A model generated the notes under the pieces. It was not told the DNA's origin, did no database searches, and worked only from the letters and a program-made list of their open reading frames with translations. A stretch of DNA of 64,000 bases, from positions 62,001-126,000 of the forward strand of contig CP036352.1 in the NCBI GenBank assembly GCA_007753915.1. The letters run 5' to 3'. Source of the DNA: Phycisphaerae bacterium RAS2. Lineage in GTDB: Bacteria; Planctomycetota; Phycisphaerae; UBA1845; UTPLA1. The translations under genes and the position numbers were made by a program. Position 1 is the first letter of the stretch. Each line of letters begins with the position of its first letter. This document shows positions 8,122 to 17,156 of the stretch, in pieces.

Positions 8122-10207
8122 CGCAAGCGAAGGGCCGCGCCCCGGCGAAGGAAACGCGGCCCCTATCAACAGACCACCGAATTCTATCATCACGCCCGAA
8201 GCGGTTCAAGAAGCAAAGCGCCAGATCGCAATCTTTGTGCGCGTCATCTTTGAGCCGGAAGACATCGTGGAAGTACGAACTCTTCCAAACGGACGAAGCT
8301 ATTGGTACACCGCTGGGGAGCTGCCCGACCAGGCGGAGTTGCTACTCCGTGACAACAGCGTCGGACAGAACATCTACATCGGCGTCAATCCGCGCAAATC
8401 GAAAGGCGGCAAGGGCGCAGCTGACGTTGCGCTCTGTCGGTGCCTCTTCGCCGACTTCGACGGGATCGGCGTCGAAGAAGCCCTGCGCCGTTGGCACGAT
8501 GCCGGGCTGGGCGTGCCGAGCCTCGTGGACAACAGCGGCCACGGCGTCCATTCTTACCTGAGGTTGGAGCACCCGATCGCGCCCGACAAGTTCACCGAGC
8601 TGCAAAAGCGGCTCATTGCGCGCGTGGACAGCGACAAATCGATCCACGACCCACCGCGCATCATGCGGCTGACCGGCTTCTTGAATGTAAAGGACCGGGA
8701 CAAGCCGGTTCCTTGCGAGATTGTCGAATACGACGAAGTGCGGCGCGTTGAGTTGGCTGACCTGCATCAGCTCTTGCCCTCAGTCAAACCCGAACCTGCT
8801 TCGCTCCCGTCAACCGGATCGGAATCAACCGCAAGCAAGGACGTTACACGGGATACACGGGGCCTCGTGAGCGAGCCCGATCGTCTGGCGGCGGCCTTGG
8901 CTGCCTCACTGCGCATCAAGCCGACCAAGAAGGAGAACGACGGCTCGAATCGCCTCCTCGCTGTTGCCTGCCGGTGCGTGGAAAATGACCTTTCGGACGC
9001 CAGTGCAGTCAGCTTGGTGCGTCTGTATTCAAGCGTCTACTCGTTCCCCAAGCATTACGACGACGACCAGATTGTCAGGCGGATCCGAGACGCTGAAAAG
9101 AAGACGGCCCGAGGCAGTGCGAATTCGAATCCGGCATCTAAGGATGGGAGCTTGCCGGAATCGAATTGGGGGCCGCCGGTGCCAGCCTCTCAACTCGGGC
9201 CGGGCGACGCCGTCGAGTGGATTTGGGATGGATACATCGCGCGAGGCTACAGGACGCTGCTGACTGGCATTTGGAAAGCCGGCAAGTCCACGCTGCTTGG
9301 CCATCTTTTGAAAGGGATTGGCCGCGGCGGTGACGTTGGCGGTGCAATCAAGCAGGGACGGGCCTTGCTCATAGCCGAAGAAAGTAGCGGACTCTGGGCC
9401 AAGCGGCGAGATCAAATCGGTTTGACGGACAGTTGCGAGTTTTTTTGTTTGCCTTTCAAGGGTCGCCCAACCTTTGTCGAGTGGCGCGCATTCATCAAGT
9501 ACGTCGCCGGACTCGTTGAGGACAAGAAGTACGACCTTGTCGTATTCGACACTATCAGCATTCTCCTGCCGGTCGTTTCGGAGAATGATGCCGCCGAAGT
9601 GAACTCGGCGCTGATGCCCCTTCACGCTATCACCGAAGCCGGAGCCGGGCTCTTGCTGGTACACCACCCCCGGAAGGGTGATGGCACCGAGGGGCAGGCG
9701 TCGCGCGGCAGTGGTGCATTGCCAGGCTGGGTGGACATCATTCTTGAGTTTCGGCGCTACGACGCCCAGAACAACGAGGATTGTCGACGGACACTGAAGG
9801 CGTTCTCGCGTTTCGACGAAACGCCCAACGAAGCGGTCATTGAACTTCGCGATGGCCAATACCGGCTCGTCGGGAGCAAGTCCGATGCCAGGCAAGGTGA
9901 CCGACTGGAGGTTCTCCGGGAGATCATCGGGAACAACAGCGCAGGCATGACAGCCGAGGAAGTTCACGAGGCGTGGCCGGAGTCGGGGACGGTCCCCAAG
10001 CCCGGCATCCGTACGATCCGGGGGGACTTCGCCAAAGGGGTTACGGCGGGCTGGTTCAAGTCGAGTGGCACCGGCAAGAGAGATGATCCCCTTCGTTACT
10101 TCAACCATTCAATTCCGGCAAGCACGACCTCTATAGGTGCCGGAATCGAATCGGATGGGGAGTTGTACGGGGACAGCGGCTTTGAATCAGAGGGCGAGGC
10201 CGCGTGA
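8114..10207 (+). CDS. Primase-helicase of an integrative element
   Basis: A 697-aa replication protein. The N-terminal half is a prim-pol (AEP/RepB-type) primase: a DFD metal motif at Asp114/Asp116 (LFADFDGIG), then the NSGHGVHSYLRL motif near 138-149. The C-terminal half is a RecA-like AAA_25 ATPase, with Walker A GIWKAGKSTLL (Lys391), Walker B YDLVVFDTISILL near 480 and a following LLVHHPRKG motif. ATG at 8114 has a run of seven Gs just upstream and overlaps the preceding HTH gene. It would prime and unwind element DNA during excision or replication. Such fusions are typical of plasmids, phages and satellite elements; no capsid genes are present. Confidence 0.8.
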   Translation: MTSASEGPRPGEGNAAPINRPPNSIITPEAVQEAKRQIAIFVRVIFEPEDIVEVRTLPNGRSYWYTAGELPDQAELLLRDNSVGQNIYIGVNPRKSKGGKGAADVALCRCLFADFDGIGVEEALRRWHDAGLGVPSLVDNSGHGVHSYLRLEHPIAPDKFTELQKRLIARVDSDKSIHDPPRIMRLTGFLNVKDRDKPVPCEIVEYDEVRRVELADLHQLLPSVKPEPASLPSTGSESTASKDVTRDTRGLVSEPDRLAAALAASLRIKPTKKENDGSNRLLAVACRCVENDLSDASAVSLVRLYSSVYSFPKHYDDDQIVRRIRDAEKKTARGSANSNPASKDGSLPESNWGPPVPASQLGPGDAVEWIWDGYIARGYRTLLTGIWKAGKSTLLGHLLKGIGRGGDVGGAIKQGRALLIAEESSGLWAKRRDQIGLTDSCEFFCLPFKGRPTFVEWRAFIKYVAGLVEDKKYDLVVFDTISILLPVVSENDAAEVNSALMPLHAITEAGAGLLLVHHPRKGDGTEGQASRGSGALPGWVDIILEFRRYDAQNNEDCRRTLKAFSRFDETPNEAVIELRDGQYRLVGSKSDARQGDRLEVLREIIGNNSAGMTAEEVHEAWPESGTVPKPGIRTIRGDFAKGVTAGWFKSSGTGKRDDPLRYFNHSIPASTTSIGAGIESDGELYGDSGFESEGEAA

Positions 10208-10352
10208 AGAGGAGCCTGAAACACGGGGGAAATGCGGCATGTGGATAGACCCCGGCCCGACACCGTATCGTCGATCTAGACGGCTGACAACGTCCGGCCC
10301 GCAAGAAGGGTAAGCCCGGGCCGGTTGGGAGTGGCCGAAGCAGAGGAGAATC

Positions 10353-11822
10353 ATGGCGAGACTATTCAGGCAATCGTGGTCGAAGAAGAGGCCCGACGGC
10401 ACTGTCCGGCGGGGCAAAGCCGCCAAGTGGTACATCGAGTACCGCGATGGCGACGGCATCCTTCGCAAGGCTGTCGGCTTCAAGGACAAGACCGCAACGA
10501 CTCAACTCGCTGCCGAGTTGGAACGCAGGGCCGATCGGCAACAATCCGGCCTGCGTGATCGCTTCGAGGATCACCGCAAGCGCCCGCTGGCCGAGCATCT
10601 TGAGGACTGGCAGAACGACATCCTCCATCGTGGCCGGACGCAGCGACATGCTGACCTACTCTATGTCCGCGCCAAGAAACTCCTCGACGGGTGCAAGTTC
10701 GCGTTCTGGCCGGACATCACTCCCAGCGCCGTGCAGACGCAAATCACCAAGCTCAAGGACCGCGACGGCATCGGCACGCGGACCGCGAACTTCCACATTC
10801 AGGCGGTCCGGCAGTTTTGTCGGTGGATGGTTCAGGATGGCAGAGCGCCGGACAGTCCGCTTGCCGGATTGCGGCCGCAGACCATCACCGAGGAGCGCGA
10901 GCGGCGAGCCTTTGAAGTCGATGAACTGAGGCGGCTGATCGACGCGGCTGAGCATGGTGAGCCATGGCGCGGTATCTCAGGCCCGGAGAGAGCAATCCTC
11001 TACAAGGTAGCCGTTCAAACCGGCTTGCGAGCGAGCGAGTTGCGGAGCCTGAAAGTCGCGAGTTTCGATCTTGAGAGCGATCCGCCAATCGTGACTGTTA
11101 CTGCCGTAAACTCAAAGCGGCGGCGAGAAGACACTTTGCCGATTCCGCAACAGCTTGCAGCGGACCTTCGGCACCACTTCGCCGCAAAACTGCCAGCTGC
11201 CGCGGCCTTCGCGATTCCAGCGTCCTACGACACAGCGGACTTGCTGCGGTCTGACCTTGCCAAGGCCCGTGCGGATTGGCTCGATGCCGCGGAGGATGAT
11301 GAGGAGCGCCAAACGCGAACGAAGTCTTATTTCCTTCTGCCAACCGACGGCGAAGGCCGCGTGCTGGACTTCCACGCCCTGCGGCACACATTCATCACCA
11401 ACCTTGCCCGTGGTGGCGTGCATCCCAAGCTCGCCCAGGACCTCGCCCGCCACAGCGACATCAACCTTACGCTTTCCCGCTATTCGCACACCAAGATTGG
11501 CGACTTGTCCGAGGCACTCTCCGCCCTGCCGGATATCTCCGTCCCGCCAGCGGAGAAAGTCAGCCAACGGGCAACCGGAACACATGGAGCCGGACGGCCA
11601 GAACACCGGAGCGCATCAGCGAAGCAGGCCGCGCCGCGCGGACATCGACAACGGTCTGCGCTTACCCCTTTTCTTACCGGAACGGGTGACGCAACAGGTC
11701 GCGACATGACGGTGGTATGCGCTGCGACCCCTGGTGGCGATAGGAAAAACTGCGTTGAACAGCCGCCGATCGGACTCGAACCGATGACCTGCGGTTTACA
11801 AAACCGCTGCTCTACCAACTGA
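10353..11822 (+). CDS. Tyrosine recombinase (integrase)
   Basis: A 489-aa phage-type integrase with an N-terminal arm-binding segment, a core-binding SAM-like domain (about 70-180) and a catalytic domain. The catalytic set is visible: Arg226 in TGLRASEL, His341 and Arg344 in HALRH, His367 in LARHSDINLT and the nucleophile Tyr377 in LSRYSHT. A GAGGAG site precedes the ATG. The catalytic fold ends near residue 395; the following 90 residues are low-complexity, and the last 20 are encoded antisense to tRNA-Thr. This is the classic placement of an integrase whose attachment site is the tRNA 3' end. Confidence 0.9.
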   Translation: MARLFRQSWSKKRPDGTVRRGKAAKWYIEYRDGDGILRKAVGFKDKTATTQLAAELERRADRQQSGLRDRFEDHRKRPLAEHLEDWQNDILHRGRTQRHADLLYVRAKKLLDGCKFAFWPDITPSAVQTQITKLKDRDGIGTRTANFHIQAVRQFCRWMVQDGRAPDSPLAGLRPQTITEERERRAFEVDELRRLIDAAEHGEPWRGISGPERAILYKVAVQTGLRASELRSLKVASFDLESDPPIVTVTAVNSKRRREDTLPIPQQLAADLRHHFAAKLPAAAAFAIPASYDTADLLRSDLAKARADWLDAAEDDEERQTRTKSYFLLPTDGEGRVLDFHALRHTFITNLARGGVHPKLAQDLARHSDINLTLSRYSHTKIGDLSEALSALPDISVPPAEKVSQRATGTHGAGRPEHRSASAKQAAPRGHRQRSALTPFLTGTGDATGRDMTVVCAATPGGDRKNCVEQPPIGLEPMTCGLQNRCSTN

Positions 11823-11833
11823 GCTACGGCGGC
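11761..11833 (-). tRNA. tRNA-Thr (anticodon TGT)
   Basis: A 73-nt cloverleaf. The acceptor stem is GCCGCCG/CGGCGGC, the D stem GCTC/GAGC, the anticodon stem GCGGT/ACCGC with loop TTTGTAA, and the T arm ATCGG/CCGAT with TTCGAGT. The anticodon TGT reads ACA. CCA is not encoded. The 3' half overlaps the end of the integrase gene on the opposite strand and is the presumed attachment site. Confidence 0.95.
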
Positions 11834-11888
11834 GAGGCCGTTTCGATTGCCCTCGCCGGCCAAGGCTATGGCTGCGACGGGGGCGCGA

Positions 11889-11961
11889 TGAGAGCGCTGG
11901 GGCTCGAACCCAGGACCCGCGGCTTAAAAGGCCGCTGCTCTACCGACTGAGCTACGCTCTC
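11889..11961 (-). tRNA. tRNA-Lys (anticodon TTT)
   Basis: A 73-nt cloverleaf. The acceptor is GAGAGCG/CGCTCTC, the D stem GCTC/GAGC, the anticodon stem GCGGC/GCCGC with loop CTTTTAA, and the T arm CTGGG/CCCAG. The anticodon TTT reads AAA and AAG. CCA is not encoded. It lies 55 bases upstream of tRNA-Thr in the same direction and is probably cotranscribed with it. Confidence 0.95.
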
Positions 11962-12025
11962 GGGCTTTCGCCATTTTAGCCCGCAAAGGCCGGCCTGTTA
12001 AGGATCGGTACTGGTGGCGTTTGAA

Positions 12026-12101
12026 CCGAGCCGCGCGCGTTACCGAGCGGGTTACATACATTTGGCCGTCCCCAACCCGCTCCCTCACGGTCGCGGCTCG
12101 G
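12026..12101. repeat. 76-bp intergenic palindromic element
   Basis: The outer arms CCGAGCCGCG (12026-12035) and CGCGGCTCGG (12092-12101) are perfect inverted repeats. Inside them GAGCGGGTT (12045-12053) pairs with AACCCGCTC (12074-12082). The unit would fold into one long two-part hairpin. It stands between tRNA-Lys and the ygfZ stop, in a gap of about 280 bases with no gene. Its end sequence CCGAGCCG is shared with the hairpin inside dapF. Confidence 0.65.
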
Positions 12102-12242
12102 GTGGACAGTCAAACACGACCAGTATTTAAGGATCGCTGTAGCCCCGCATGGCCTTTTGTTTCCGTGCCCCGGCGCGGTCGGCCAATTGCCGAATGGCGA
12201 TTCGCCTTTCGTGTGGTTGCGGCGGCGAGACGCGCGGACACA

Positions 12243-13250
12243 TTACGCGGGTTTTGCCGGCAACGAGACAACCTTCGCGTTTGCTTCGCCCGAAGCGTCG
12301 CGGACGAGGATCGCCGTGCCGGGCGATGCGTGTGCCGATTTGATGTATCCCAACGCGAGCGGCGCGCTGAATGTTTCGCTCCAGCACGCGCTCGTTAGGC
12401 TCCCGATCTCCGCGCCATCGTGCACGATGGCAGCGCCGCGCGGCGGCGGCGACTGTGCCTCGACAACGATGCCGACAAGCCTTCGCGCGAGAACGTTGTG
12501 CGCGCGCATACGCTCGATGACTTCCTGCCCGAGATAGCACCCTTTGTGATAGCTGATGCCTTGCTCGATGCGGCCGGTCTCAGGCGGCACAACCGTGTCG
12601 TCGATATCGTCCACCGACGCCGGGATTCCGGCCTCAATTCGAAGAATCTCCGCCGCGTCGTGACCGATCTCGGCCAGCCCCAGTTCCGTTGCGAGCGCTC
12701 GCGCGGCGGCCGAGGCCTCACCAGCGCGTGCATCGATCAGATAGACATCCCCGGAGGGCAGACCGAGAAAGTCGTTTCGCACGATTCGCCCCGCGGCATC
12801 GCCGAGCGTCGCCGTGACGTGTTGCCACTGCGCCATGGCAGCCAGGTTTCCGCAGCCGACTCGCGAGGCGAAGGCGGCGGCTGACGGCCCAATGGTCGCA
12901 AGGCGAACGGCACCATCGCTGGGCGCAAGCGTTACGTCCTCGGCGATGATGTAGCGATTCAAATGCTTGAGTGCGGCGTCAAGCCAGCGGCGATCGAGGT
13001 CGAGCCAGAGGCGGTCCTCCAGCACCACGATGCCGGCGTCGAAGACGCAACGGCCCTTGACGTTTGTCGCGAATGCGTAGTTGCCCTCGCCGGGCGAGAG
13101 CGTTTTCACGGTGTTCGTCACGAGGTTATGCAGCCACGCGGCGCGATCGCGGCCGGTGATCTCGACCACCGTGCGGTCGGAGCGCAAGAGCAATCCGCCG
13201 CGCTCGCGCGCAGCGCGGACCTGTGCTTGAATTTCGGGCGTGTTTGCCAT
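12243..13250 (-). CDS. ygfZ: YgfZ/GcvT-like folate-binding Fe-S maintenance protein
   Basis: A 335-aa protein of the YgfZ (COG0354) family, related to aminomethyltransferase GcvT. The family signature KGCYLGQE is present near residue 237, including the conserved Cys. The N-terminal region (ITGRDRAAWLHNLVTN) also fits the family. YgfZ uses tetrahydrofolate and helps maintain iron-sulfur enzymes such as MiaB in the cytoplasm. I prefer ATG at 13250 (MANTPEIQAQ) to the ATG seven codons upstream. It stands alone, about 90 bases from the next gene. Confidence 0.88.
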   Translation of the reverse strand: MANTPEIQAQVRAARERGGLLLRSDRTVVEITGRDRAAWLHNLVTNTVKTLSPGEGNYAFATNVKGRCVFDAGIVVLEDRLWLDLDRRWLDAALKHLNRYIIAEDVTLAPSDGAVRLATIGPSAAAFASRVGCGNLAAMAQWQHVTATLGDAAGRIVRNDFLGLPSGDVYLIDARAGEASAAARALATELGLAEIGHDAAEILRIEAGIPASVDDIDDTVVPPETGRIEQGISYHKGCYLGQEVIERMRAHNVLARRLVGIVVEAQSPPPRGAAIVHDGAEIGSLTSACWSETFSAPLALGYIKSAHASPGTAILVRDASGEANAKVVSLPAKPA

Positions 13251-13340
13251 GCGGAGTATTGTAGGGGGCACTCGCGCCGGCGCGCGAAGTCATGCGCGCG
13301 GGGGGCGCGCGCGACCTTTGTTCCGGGACGGGACGGGTGT

Positions 13341-14318
13341 TTACTGCCCGCCGCCGGAATTCGAGGGCGGTTCGGACGATTCGCTCGGCGGGACGGGCAG
13401 CTCTTCGCGCGGGGCGGCCGTATCGCGCCGCGCCTCGGCGGCGACGGTGCGTGCTCGCGGCTCCTGCGCGCGAATGTGGCTGAAATCTTCGTCGGAGAGC
13501 TGCTCAATGCGTGTCGCGGCGAACTTCTGGTTGGAGACGTTTCCGTCTTCCTGAAGCTCGATCACCTGGTGATAAAGCGGCAGGGAATTCGAGCGATCGT
13601 GCCGGCGGAAATCCAGCACGACGGCCAACTGAAAGCGGACCGGGTGCGGCGTGTTCGGATCGAGGGCCAGCGCCCAGCGGTAATAGCGAATCGCCAGTTC
13701 GTCGTCGGGGTCGTCCTCGCGCAGGTACTCCTTGTAAATCTCCGCGATGTAGAAGGCACAATCGTCCACCTTGTCGGACGTGGGATACTCGTGAATCACG
13801 CGCTTGAACATCTCCAGCGCCTGGCGCGCCTTGTCTTTCACGTGCGGCAGCGCGCCGGCCAGCGGGATCAGCCCGACTTCCTTGCGAATCTTGAGCGCAT
13901 CGTTGTAGGCTGCGTCGGCCGCGGGGATCGCGTCCTTCGGCTCCACGCGAACAGCGGTTTGTTCGGGCGTTTCCTGCGTCAAATAAGGATAGACTTCTAC
14001 TTTGTCGGTGAGGTTGCGCTGGCGTCTGGCCCAGTTCGCGCGGACCGCATCGCCGCCGGCGAGGAACGCGCGCTCCAATTCAACGAGTTGTTGCAGGTAC
14101 GCCGCACGGCGAGCCATCATCTCTTCGACGATGTCAGGAATGTGACCTGTTGAGGCCCGCGCGCCGCCCGCGGGCGTGTCCATCTCCGTGGGGTCGGGCG
14201 GCGTGACGTCCACGACCTTGTAGTCATGCTTGCGATCGTAGCCCTCGCAGCCGCAGAGCCATGGCGCGGCGACGATCAAAGCGAGGGCGAAGACATGGAG
14301 CGATTGGCGGCGGGACAT
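13341..14318 (-). CDS. TPR-type lipoprotein (BamD-like layout)
   Basis: A 325-aa secreted lipoprotein. The signal peptide ends in a lipobox (WLCGC, Cys near residue 23). The body is helical, with TPR-like pairs between about 150 and 245 (QALEMFKRVIHEYPTSDKVDDCAFY is split here as QALEMFKRVIHEYP and DDCAFYIAEIYKEYL), then YYRWALALDPNTPHP. The C-terminus is Pro/Ser/Glu-rich and disordered. A GGGAGG site precedes ATG at 14318. The layout recalls BamD/YfgL-type envelope scaffolds, but the exact partner is unknown. It is divergent from the DUF1573 gene. Confidence 0.7.
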   Translation of the reverse strand: MSRRQSLHVFALALIVAAPWLCGCEGYDRKHDYKVVDVTPPDPTEMDTPAGGARASTGHIPDIVEEMMARRAAYLQQLVELERAFLAGGDAVRANWARRQRNLTDKVEVYPYLTQETPEQTAVRVEPKDAIPAADAAYNDALKIRKEVGLIPLAGALPHVKDKARQALEMFKRVIHEYPTSDKVDDCAFYIAEIYKEYLREDDPDDELAIRYYRWALALDPNTPHPVRFQLAVVLDFRRHDRSNSLPLYHQVIELQEDGNVSNQKFAATRIEQLSDEDFSHIRAQEPRARTVAAEARRDTAAPREELPVPPSESSEPPSNSGGGQ

Positions 14319-14619
14319 GGACGTTCCTCCCTGATGCAGCAGCGGCCCCCAGCCGGATGGCGGAACCTGCCGCGCGAGTCCTTCGGAATGCAATTTCCGG
14401 GGGGTATTGGACCGCCGCGCGACGGCCGGGTCAAGCGGGCAAGGCGGTTGGATGTGGTGGGCATCCTTTGGCGGGAGCGATGGTTACGAGGCGGCCAAGG
14501 CGGATTGGCGCGTCGGTTTACGGCCGCGTTACACATGGCGCAATCGCGAATGTGATATAGTTGACGGCTTGCCGCCCGCCGGCGCGGACGGAATCTAAGT
14601 TTCGATTCGGGAAACACCT
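14319..14619. other. Divergent intergenic region
   Basis: This 301-bp gap separates the TPR lipoprotein gene (leftward) from the DUF1573 gene (rightward) and must hold both promoters. I could not identify convincing -35/-10 pairs or operators by eye, and no coding frame looks real here. Confidence 0.4.
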
Positions 14620-15864
14620 ATGAACAGAGCAGCGTGGATCATTGTCCGGGCCGTCCTTGTCCTGGGGCTGGCTGTGAATTCATCTTATTCGCAGCAGCCG
14701 CCATCGAATGTCGAGCCGGACGCGAATCAGAAGAAGGGCGGCGAGGCGGAAGTGAAGGACGCCGCCAAGCGGGTCTCGGTTCACGGTGGGGTGACGAAGC
14801 AGAAGGTCGCGCCGCCACCCTCCGCGCCAACCGTCGTGCTTAAGCCGGGGGAAGTTCCCGCGATCAAGTTCGACACGCCGACGTTCAACTTCGGCCGCGT
14901 GCGATCGGGCACGGACGTGAATCACGATTTCTGGTTCACCAACACGGGTACCGGGCCGCTGGAGCTGCTGTCTGTGCGTCCCAGCTGCGGTTGCACGACG
15001 AGCGGGCAGTACGACCGCGTGGTGCAGCCCGGCCAGAGCGGCAAGATTCCGATCAAGTTGAGCACGGGGCACGGAGCCGGCCCGATGACCAAGTCGATCT
15101 CGGTTCAGACCAACGCGCCGGGCGATGGCGCGACGATGACGCTGCAGGTGACCGGGACGCTGTGGCAGGTCGTGCAGGCGGTTCCCACAAACGTCAATTT
15201 CAGCAGCCTGCGCGCGTCGGGCCTGACCGAGGAGCAGTTGACCAAGAAGGTCGTCATCACGAACAACGATCAGACGCCGATGAAGCCGAGCGAGCCGAAG
15301 GTATCGGGCGGGCCGTTCAAGGCGACGCTCAAGACACTGACTGAAGGCAAGGAGTATGAGCTGACGGTCGTGGCGCAGCAGCCGCTGTCGAAGGGCAGCA
15401 ACACGGCATCGATCCAGATTGCGACCGGCAACTCCGAGATCCCGATGCTGAACATCCCGGTGAGCCTGTATGTCATGTCGGACGTGGAGGTCTCGCCGGC
15501 GCAGCTGCAGATTCCGCCGACGGCGACCATCGTGAAGCCGCTGGATCGTATGTTCTATATTCGCAATTACACCGACAAGCCGGTCAAGGTCATGGAAGTC
15601 ACCACGACGAACACGGCGATCAAGACGCAATTGACCGAGCTTCAGTCCGGAACGGCCTGGCGGCTGACCGTGACGCTGCCGGAGCAATACACGGCGGCGG
15701 CGGGTGAGCGGATGGTCCTGAAGACGGACAGCCCGACGGTTCCGGAGTTGATCGTACCGTTCATGCAGTCGTCGCCGACGATCGCGGCGGGAAGCCCGGT
15801 GAAGCCGGCGGCGCGGCCCTCGGCGCCAGGTGTCACCAACGCGGCAGAGAATTCACGCGAGTAG
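14620..15864 (+). CDS. Exported DUF1573 protein
   Basis: A 414-aa protein with an N-terminal signal peptide (IIVRAVLVLGLAVNSSYSQQ), a charged linker and then a DUF1573 (ASH-like immunoglobulin) domain. Its hallmarks are FNFGRVRSGTDVNHDFWFTN and PSCGCTTS near residues 122-129. Two further beta-rich repeats follow to the C-terminus. DUF1573 proteins are abundant in planctomycetes and Bacteroidetes and are thought to be periplasmic or surface structural proteins. The gene is convergent with nupC, with only five bases between their stops. Confidence 0.85.
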   Translation: MNRAAWIIVRAVLVLGLAVNSSYSQQPPSNVEPDANQKKGGEAEVKDAAKRVSVHGGVTKQKVAPPPSAPTVVLKPGEVPAIKFDTPTFNFGRVRSGTDVNHDFWFTNTGTGPLELLSVRPSCGCTTSGQYDRVVQPGQSGKIPIKLSTGHGAGPMTKSISVQTNAPGDGATMTLQVTGTLWQVVQAVPTNVNFSSLRASGLTEEQLTKKVVITNNDQTPMKPSEPKVSGGPFKATLKTLTEGKEYELTVVAQQPLSKGSNTASIQIATGNSEIPMLNIPVSLYVMSDVEVSPAQLQIPPTATIVKPLDRMFYIRNYTDKPVKVMEVTTTNTAIKTQLTELQSGTAWRLTVTLPEQYTAAAGERMVLKTDSPTVPELIVPFMQSSPTIAAGSPVKPAARPSAPGVTNAAENSRE

Positions 15865-15869
15865 GCTGC

Positions 15870-17156
15870 TTACAACAGCGCGCCGGCGATCGCGCCGGTC
15901 ATCCAACACGCCATCGCCCCGGCGAGCATCGCGCGCGGTCCGAGCGCCAGCAGATCGGCGCGGCGGGTCGGCGCGAGGCTGCCGATGCCGCCGACCTGAA
16001 TTCCAATCGAGCTGAAATTGGCAAACCCGCAGAGCGAGTAGATCGCGATGAGGCGCGAGCGCTCGGCCAGCGCGCCGGCGTCGGACAGCTCCGCAAGGCG
16101 GCCGTAGGCGATTATTTCATTGGTCGCCATCGACTTGGCCAGCAGCGCGCCGACGGTTCGCGCATCATCCGCGTGAACGCCGTTGAGCCATGCGATCGGT
16201 GCGAAGAGAAGGCCCAGCAGGGAATCGAGATTGAGCTGGCGGATTCCGACGGCGCCCAGCACGCCCGACAGGCCGGGAATGCGCCCGATCTGCGCCAGGC
16301 CCATGTCGAGCAGGGCGATCAGTGCGATGAAGGCGATCAGCATGGCCAGCACGTTGATGGCCAGTTTCATGCCTTCTGCCGCGCCGTGCGTGGCGGCATC
16401 GAGCAGGCCGCGCGTGTGGATCGGGGCGGCCGGCATGGCGCGATCGAGTTCGCGCAGGGCGTCCGGTGACGGCGGCACCATGATCTTTGCGAACACGAAC
16501 GCCGCCGGAGCGGACATGAGCGATGCGGTCATGAGATGCCGCGCGACGGCGAGGCGAGCGGTCTGGTCGCCGTGCCCAAGCAGGTCGACGTAAAACGCCA
16601 TGACGCCGGCGGCGACCGTCGCGAAGCCGCCGGTCATCAAGGCCATCAACTCCGAACGCGACATGCTGTCGAGATAGGGGCGCACCAGCAGCGGCGCTTC
16701 AGTCTGGCCGAAGAAGACATTGGCCGCCCCCGAGAGGCTTTCCGGGCCGGAAAGGCGGAGCAGCCGCGACATGGCCCAGGCCATGGCGACGACCACCCTC
16801 TGAAGAATGCCGTAGTGATAGCCGATCGCCGACAGCGTCGAGACGATGATGATGGTGGAGAGAATCTTGATGCCCGCGACGGCTTTCCATGTGACGGATT
16901 CGTTGTTGCCCGCGAGCGGTCCGAAGACAAACGCCGCGCCTTCGTCCGCGCCGCGCAAGACAGCGGTGACGACGTGCGCCATGGCGTCGAAGATCGCCCG
17001 CCCCGCCTCGGTGCGCAGGACAAACAGCGCGAGCACCCATTGCAGCGCCAACCCGCCCAGGACGGTGCGAATCGGAAACCGCCGCCGGTCGCTGGAGAGC
17101 AGCCAGGCGATTGCCAGGAGCGTGGTGATTCCAAGCAGGCCGCGGGCGGCGTTCAT
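15870..17156 (-). CDS. nupC: Concentrative nucleoside transporter NupC
   Basis: A 428-aa inner-membrane protein of the CNT family, which imports nucleosides with H+ or Na+. Recognisable features are the gate-like region LSTIIIVSTLSAIGYHYGILQ, split here as LSTIIIVSTLSAIGYHYG, the FFGQTEAPL motif (about residues 150-158), MTGGFATVAAGVMA, and near the end SLCGFANFSSIGIQVGG with the NFSSIGI transport motif. Its ATG overlaps the tdk stop by four bases (ATGA), so nucleoside uptake and thymidine phosphorylation are translationally coupled as a salvage unit. Confidence 0.93.
   Translation of the reverse strand: MNAARGLLGITTLLAIAWLLSSDRRRFPIRTVLGGLALQWVLALFVLRTEAGRAIFDAMAHVVTAVLRGADEGAAFVFGPLAGNNESVTWKAVAGIKILSTIIIVSTLSAIGYHYGILQRVVVAMAWAMSRLLRLSGPESLSGAANVFFGQTEAPLLVRPYLDSMSRSELMALMTGGFATVAAGVMAFYVDLLGHGDQTARLAVARHLMTASLMSAPAAFVFAKIMVPPSPDALRELDRAMPAAPIHTRGLLDAATHGAAEGMKLAINVLAMLIAFIALIALLDMGLAQIGRIPGLSGVLGAVGIRQLNLDSLLGLLFAPIAWLNGVHADDARTVGALLAKSMATNEIIAYGRLAELSDAGALAERSRLIAIYSLCGFANFSSIGIQVGGIGSLAPTRRADLLALGPRAMLAGAMACWMTGAIAGALL

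Noticed and set aside
7561-11822. Complete prophage
   Set aside because: There are no capsid, terminase, portal, tail or lysis genes in the window; only replication and integration functions are seen.
12963-14153. Long plus-strand open frame of 396 codons
   Set aside because: It is antisense to ygfZ and the TPR lipoprotein, which have clear family motifs. High G+C makes such shadow frames common; the same applies to 30296-32170 and many others.
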